Below the pieces are notes generated by a model that was not told the DNA's origin, did no database searches, and saw nothing but the letters and a program-made list of their open reading frames with translations. A stretch of 64,000 nucleotides of DNA, from NCBI RefSeq assembly GCF_963678635.1, contig NC_087064.1:33704369-33768368 (forward strand). Reading direction: 5' to 3'. This document shows positions 60,187-64,000 of this stretch, piece by piece (the stretch's first letter is position 1; each line of letters begins with the position of its first letter). The stretch is from Symsagittifera roscoffensis (taxonomy: Eukaryota; Xenacoelomorpha; Acoela; Convolutidae). A program made the position numbers and the translations under genes.

Positions 60187-60275
60187 TTCGAAATATTAAG
60201 GCATGGCCGTTTGGTTTAATTGGCAATAGCTAACCCGGCGTTGCTCGTCGCTACGCTCCTCGGGAACGCCTCCCG
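60187..60275. repeat. Inverted repeat, left arm (89 bp)
   Basis: Reverse complement of 63731-63819. The inner 52 bp (60224-60275) differ at one position, and the outer part has several differences. Weaker similarity extends outward to about 60165. The inner edge is sharp at CCTCCCG. The stretch is much more GC-rich than its surroundings. Confidence 0.95.
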
Positions 60276-61517
60276 TTCTGTAATTTCAAGTAAAAAAATT
60301 TTTTTTTTTCAAAATAAAGGAAAACCTCAAACTTTTTTTTGTTGTGAAAAAAGGAAAAGTAATATTTAAAAAAGTGTCCTTTAAATCTATCAACAAAAAA
60401 ACCAGTAAGTTTAATGGGATCTCGAGCGCAGTTCTACTGGTCGTGTTCGAAACTTGAAAAACATAATTTTTTAAATTTTTTTTCCTTCAGTTTTAGCTTG
60501 AATTATTCGTTCTCATTTTAAATTCAAGTGAATGTGGTTTGAAAGTTTTAGGAGCTATTTGATACGTAATTAGGACAAACGTAAAAATTAAAAAACAATT
60601 ATAGCCCAATCAATGAGAGTAGACGCTTAAAAAATGTGATTTTTTGAGAAAATCTGATTTTTATGATAATATTTTCAAAAAATTTGGGAAAAGTTTTTTC
60701 TCTCCAAATCCATTGAAATTACCCTCAATCAGTTTGCCATGAATTTCTGAGCAGGGTTAAGGGTCATGCTCATTTTTCGAAAAAAAAAACATAAATTTTC
60801 ATTTTTTCACCCTTTTACCAAAAAATTGTCAGTTTTACACCCAAAACATGTATATAAATGTAATATAATGCAGATTTATGGCTTAAAACACTCTCTGTTA
60901 CTTTGCGTAAGACCTGGCTATCCCCACCGGGCACAAAGTATGATGAGAGAGAGAGAGAACAGAGAGTGTTTGATAAAAGAAAACCAATTAAATATGGTTG
61001 GACTACCAACAAGAAAATGTTGGACCCTTCCATATTTATCTTTCTTTTGAAAAGAAAGCAATATCCCGAAAAGGATATTCCAAATGGGGTTCACTGCTGA
61101 GCAAGTGAATTTTTTTCTCTCTCTCTCTCTCTCTCTCGTTCTTTCTCAACAACCATTTTAGCGAAAAATTATTCTCGATTTGTGATATTTTTCTAGTTTT
61201 TCAAGTTTTTCTCTAACATTTTGCTGAAAACATTACAGGGCAAATTTTAATTGATCTATTAAGCAAAATAAAAAACAGAGACAAAAAATATACACACAGT
61301 AATGTTAAAACAGCTTAAAACTCAAATCAAACAAAAATGAAAATATAAAACCTTGGAATAATATTTGAAACAAAGGAAAGTTTTTTGTATAAGTTATTAG
61401 AACTCTCGAAACTGTAGTTTTCTCTTTTTTGGCGCATAGCAATCTGCATTTGGAGGGATGCCCTGAATGAGATTTGGGGTCACTAGATCAATTGTCTCCG
61501 CACTCGATGAAACGCGA
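60276..61517. other. AT-rich left part of the inverted-repeat module
   Basis: No convincing gene. It contains a GA microsatellite (about 60943-60958) and a CT microsatellite (61117-61137), which could pair with each other in a single strand. Confidence 0.4.
61117..61137. repeat. (CT)n microsatellite
   Basis: Ten uninterrupted CT units, following a T run. Confidence 0.95.
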
Positions 61518-62024
61518 TCATCCGAATAGGAGTTGAAACTGCTCCCCTAACAAACGACTCGGGAGACATTGCTGTCGGAATATCCCAGTACGCTTCGCGC
61601 TCTGCATAATCACGAATACATCCCTCCTGATTTTCATACAACGGCATTGACTCGCAGTCATACGCGAGGAGTTTTTCTTGGAGACTGCTCGAGCGAGGTT
61701 GTGTCGTTTATCTCCGTCTTTTCTGGATGCCGGATAGCTCTCGTGAATAGTGCAACTCTCGTACATTCGTTTTCGATTCTGTCGAAGAAGATCGATGTGA
61801 TCAAGGAGGTAGTTCGGTAGCATGATATGACTTTTTGTAGTCCATTCCTTGTTTTGATTCTCGTCGTTTTTTCGGGGAGCCAAGTCATTGAACGGACTTG
61901 CTGTAGACGGAGAGACTCTCTCTTTCTGTTGATGGATGACTGCAATCGACTCTCTCGTGTATGTTTGGTAGATAATTGTTCTTTCTCGATCAGACACTGA
62001 GATTATTTGTAAAGGACTAGTCAT
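61518..62024 (-). CDS. Unknown protein, 168 residues, in the inverted-repeat module
   Basis: ATG at 62024, preceded by an AT-rich stretch. The product is basic and polar with no obvious membrane segment: an N-terminal part with S-V-S-D-R-E-R, a middle L-P-N-Y-L-L-D-H-I-D-L-L that could be a helix, and a C-terminal half with scattered Arg/Lys and Cys. I do not recognise a family. It is the only sizeable - frame between the inverted repeats and is divergent from the + genes to its right. It might be a protein of the element or an open frame kept by chance. Confidence 0.35.
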   Translation of the reverse strand: MTSPLQIISVSDRERTIIYQTYTRESIAVIHQQKERVSPSTASPFNDLAPRKNDENQNKEWTTKSHIMLPNYLLDHIDLLRQNRKRMYESCTIHESYPASRKDGDKRHNLARAVSKKNSSRMTASQCRCMKIRRDVFVIMQSAKRTGIFRQQCLPSRLLGEQFQLLFG

Positions 62025-62649
62025 GACTTGAAGAGGTTTAAAATTTTGTTAAAATAAAATGACTGAACTACCGAAATGAAATTGAGAGATTGAAAAGTAT
62101 GAAAAGTTTATTAATGAGAATGTGATCAGGAAAGGGGGTGGCTTGGTTCAATTAGGTCAAAACTAATAACTTTTTAGGCGAGGCTTTCAAATTTTATTCA
62201 TTCTTTTACGCATGACGCCTGAGGTCATGTTAGGAAAGATTGTGAAAACCCGATGTTTTAGATTTATGTGATAGCTTTATTATAGTGGCTACGGGCGAAA
62301 GCACTCAAAATCAAATTTTCATGATAGTTCCAGACCTTCTTTGTCATGCTATTAGAATTTCATTACCATGATTCATAACAGTCATTAAAATAACCGTCAC
62401 AATAAAAAACACTAGAAGATTTATAGAGTATAGCCGGGGGGAAAAGTAACTAAATACCCATAAAAAAACAGGTTTATCGTTAAAGAAATTATATCCTTGG
62501 TGATTAAGTTTTATCAATATGGCTTAGGGCGCTCGTAAACGTTATCACCTTAATTTTTACTTTGGGAGCGCGTGATCTATCTCGTATACTGTGATCAGTC
62601 ATTCTTCAACGTTCCACACTAAAAACCAGTTGGCTGTTATTCATTTATA

Positions 62650-62916
62650 TTGTACGCTTCTCTTGAAACGGATGTTGACTATTTCGATGATTTTAGGGAT
62701 ATATCTTTGAATGATAACTGTTTAGTTAGAGTCGGTGCAAAAACATTCGCACAGACCGGTACTTACATAACTATCAAATTGTACAAAAAAGACGAAGAGG
62801 GAACTTTCAAGTATCGACAAGGAATAACTTTGTCAACTGGTGAATTCGAGTCCTTGGCGGACAATTATACAAAAATCAAAAGATTGACGAAAGCAAAAAA
62901 ACTGCGACGTGACTGA
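62650..62916 (+). CDS. PC4/SUB1-like DNA-binding protein
   Basis: About 85 residues that resemble the single-stranded-DNA-binding domain of transcription coactivator PC4. A short acidic lead (D-V-D-Y-F-D-D-F) precedes V-R-V-G-A-K-T-F, then Y-I-T-I-K-L-Y-K-K-D-E-E-G, then G-I-T-L-S-T-G-E-F-E-S-L and a basic end. This order of beta strands and the G-I-x-L turn fits the PC4 fold. No ATG lies in frame; the frame opens at a TTG and the codons upstream reach a TAA, so the true start is probably in an earlier exon, perhaps joined near 62695 (GATTTTAG). In PC4 the domain binds melted DNA in transcription or replication; here it may serve the element. The call is by motif pattern only. Confidence 0.5.
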   Translation: MYASLETDVDYFDDFRDISLNDNCLVRVGAKTFAQTGTYITIKLYKKDEEGTFKYRQGITLSTGEFESLADNYTKIKRLTKAKKLRRD

Positions 62917-63048
62917 AAAACTTAGAAAAAAGCGAAACAAATCTAAAAAAATCTTCATGCTCTGAAAAGGAATGCAATAGTGAAAACGATGATAACTGTC
63001 TGGTTGTGTAACCTTATCAACTCGTTATTCTATTGAAACTTCAAAGCA

Positions 63049-63339
63049 ATGGTTGAAGCAATGTACGAGCAATCCCCTGATTATTTCAAACAGTTCCGTA
63101 CAATTACAAATTTTTCATTCATCCTGAATCATGAACCCAACTTTTCGGGCTTCGCTTCAAAAGCAAATTTTGCGGTATCCTCCCATTCGAATAAATTAGA
63201 TTTTTGCAATCATTCGATTGACAACGAAAAACATTATTATGTGCTGGTCGAATTCACAAAAGAGTCTACCAATTTACTTAAAAGATTACTTCAAAAGCCT
63301 TCGTTGTTCCTTGTCTTCTCTCTACATTCAAATATTTAA
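63049..63339 (+). CDS. Unknown protein, 96 residues
   Basis: ATG at 63049, TAA at 63337-63339. The product has an aromatic N-terminal half (Y-F-K-Q-F-R, F-S-F-I-L-N) and a C-terminal half with Y-Y-V-L-V-E-F-T-K then L-L-K-R-L-L. It lies between the PC4-like ORF and the last ORF, all on +, with short spacers, which suggests one transcription unit or several small genes of one element. No family recognised. Confidence 0.45.
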   Translation: MVEAMYEQSPDYFKQFRTITNFSFILNHEPNFSGFASKANFAVSSHSNKLDFCNHSIDNEKHYYVLVEFTKESTNLLKRLLQKPSLFLVFSLHSNI

Positions 63340-63377
63340 TTTTGGGTTGCTCCAACTATGAACTGTCTGGCCCACTG

Positions 63378-63677
63378 ATGGGAAAACTGAAAGGAGCTGT
63401 GACTTATAACTCCATCAAGAACTTAGGTGTTAGTGGTGTTCCAGTTCGCAGACGATTGCCTCAAGTGTGCTTCGGCTCGCAGACTAAATCTGTTCAAACT
63501 CAAACTGACCTGATTACTAACGTAACAATTGAACGTTTTACTAATATTTTGAATGGTGAAAATGCTGCTGAGTTTTCTAGAATAATGGACATAATTTTAA
63601 GTGGGTATGGTTGTATGGAAACTGATTCAAACACTTTGTTTGTGAAATTTATCATGGAGAAGAAATTCAAGTTTTAA
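63378..63677 (+). CDS. Unknown protein, about 99 residues
   Basis: The first in-frame ATG is at 63378; the frame is open from 63342. The N-terminal part has G-V-P-V-R-R-R-L-P, then V-Q-T-Q-T-D-L, and the C-terminal half looks helical (E-R-F-T-N-I-L, F-S-R-I-M-D-I-I-L) and ends in basic and aromatic residues. The stop lies 53 bp before the right inverted repeat. The codon pattern looks like real coding sequence, but no family is recognised. Confidence 0.45.
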   Translation: MGKLKGAVTYNSIKNLGVSGVPVRRRLPQVCFGSQTKSVQTQTDLITNVTIERFTNILNGENAAEFSRIMDIILSGYGCMETDSNTLFVKFIMEKKFKF

Positions 63678-63730
63678 ATATTGGTTTTCTTTTGCTCTCT
63701 TGTAAATAGAAAAAAATGTCACTACACAAG

Positions 63731-63819
63731 CGGGAGGCGTTCCCGAGGAGCGTAGCGACTAGCAACGCCGGGTTAGCTATTGCCCGCTAAACCAAATGGC
63801 CATGCTTTAATATTTCGAA
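63731..63819. repeat. Inverted repeat, right arm (89 bp)
   Basis: Partner of 60187-60275. It starts CGGGAGGCGTTCCCGAGGAG and ends TTAATATTTCGAA. The arms enclose 3455 bp. The first 15 bases are themselves a small hairpin (CGGGA, then TCCCG). Confidence 0.95.
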
Positions 63820-64000
63820 TGACTTGATATGAAACTTTTCATATTAATTTAGAATAACATATGTTTGGCAAATCTTATCAAATCATGATCATTAAGTTTG
63901 AAACTTATTGGAATTTTGTTTGTAATTATAACATGAGCAACATAAATACAATAAAGTCCGCATAACACTGAATCAGCTGATTGTATTGGTTTTTCATCAG
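63820..64000. other. Right edge, nothing recognised
   Basis: AT-rich sequence with weak similarity to the far side of the left arm for about 20 bp only. Confidence 0.4.

Noticed and set aside
60766-61050. 94-codon + ORF in the inverted-repeat module
   Set aside because: It crosses a GA microsatellite, has low-complexity codons and no motif or start context.

Overview
The window looks like nuclear DNA of an invertebrate animal, with split genes, GT-AG introns, and gypsy, BEL/Pao, LINE, hAT-like, mariner-like and Maverick/Polinton-like remnants in an AT-rich background. I cannot name the species; an arthropod or another small invertebrate would fit. Only two complete host protein genes were found. 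They are paralogous GH27 alpha-galactosidase genes in convergent (tail-to-tail) orientation, at 26.8-30.4 kb on + and 36.3-44.4 kb on -.

Layout. 0-1.7 kb: frameshifted gypsy-type Gag on -, running off the left edge. 2-3.1 kb: 14-bp minisatellite. 4-4.2 kb: 69-bp tandem repeat. 5-7.8 kb: two decayed LINE fragments joined in a chimera, all on -. 11-13.3 kb: decayed BEL/Pao Pol on + with a 540-bp palindrome at its start. 13.7-26.4 kb: arrays of an unnamed ~500-bp repeat (called R1 here), including a nearly perfect 3.86-kb tandem duplication and an older third copy. 26.8-30.4 kb: first alpha-galactosidase gene, with hAT-like MITEs in its introns. 30.4-36.2 kb: intergenic repeats, including a 738-bp mariner-type foldback element. 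36.3-44.4 kb: second alpha-galactosidase gene; one of its introns carries about 38 copies of a 97-bp satellite. 45-51 kb: diverged R1 copies with nested palindromic elements. 51-54.4 kb: nothing recognised. 54.4-59.6 kb: foldback element, a small ORF, and a broken protein-primed type B DNA polymerase gene with two introns. 60.2-63.8 kb: 3.5 kb bounded by 89-bp inverted repeats, with a PC4-like ORF and three unknown small ORFs.

How it works together. The two alpha-galactosidase genes should make secreted or lysosomal enzymes that remove terminal alpha-galactose. Both keep the catalytic Asp pair. Their second exons are almost identical while the other exons have diverged, which points to gene conversion. 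Most of the rest is mobile-element debris. The most unusual items are the R1 family with its asymmetric termini, the intron-containing polymerase in which two zinc-ligand Cys codons are TGA, and the inverted-repeat module at the right end.
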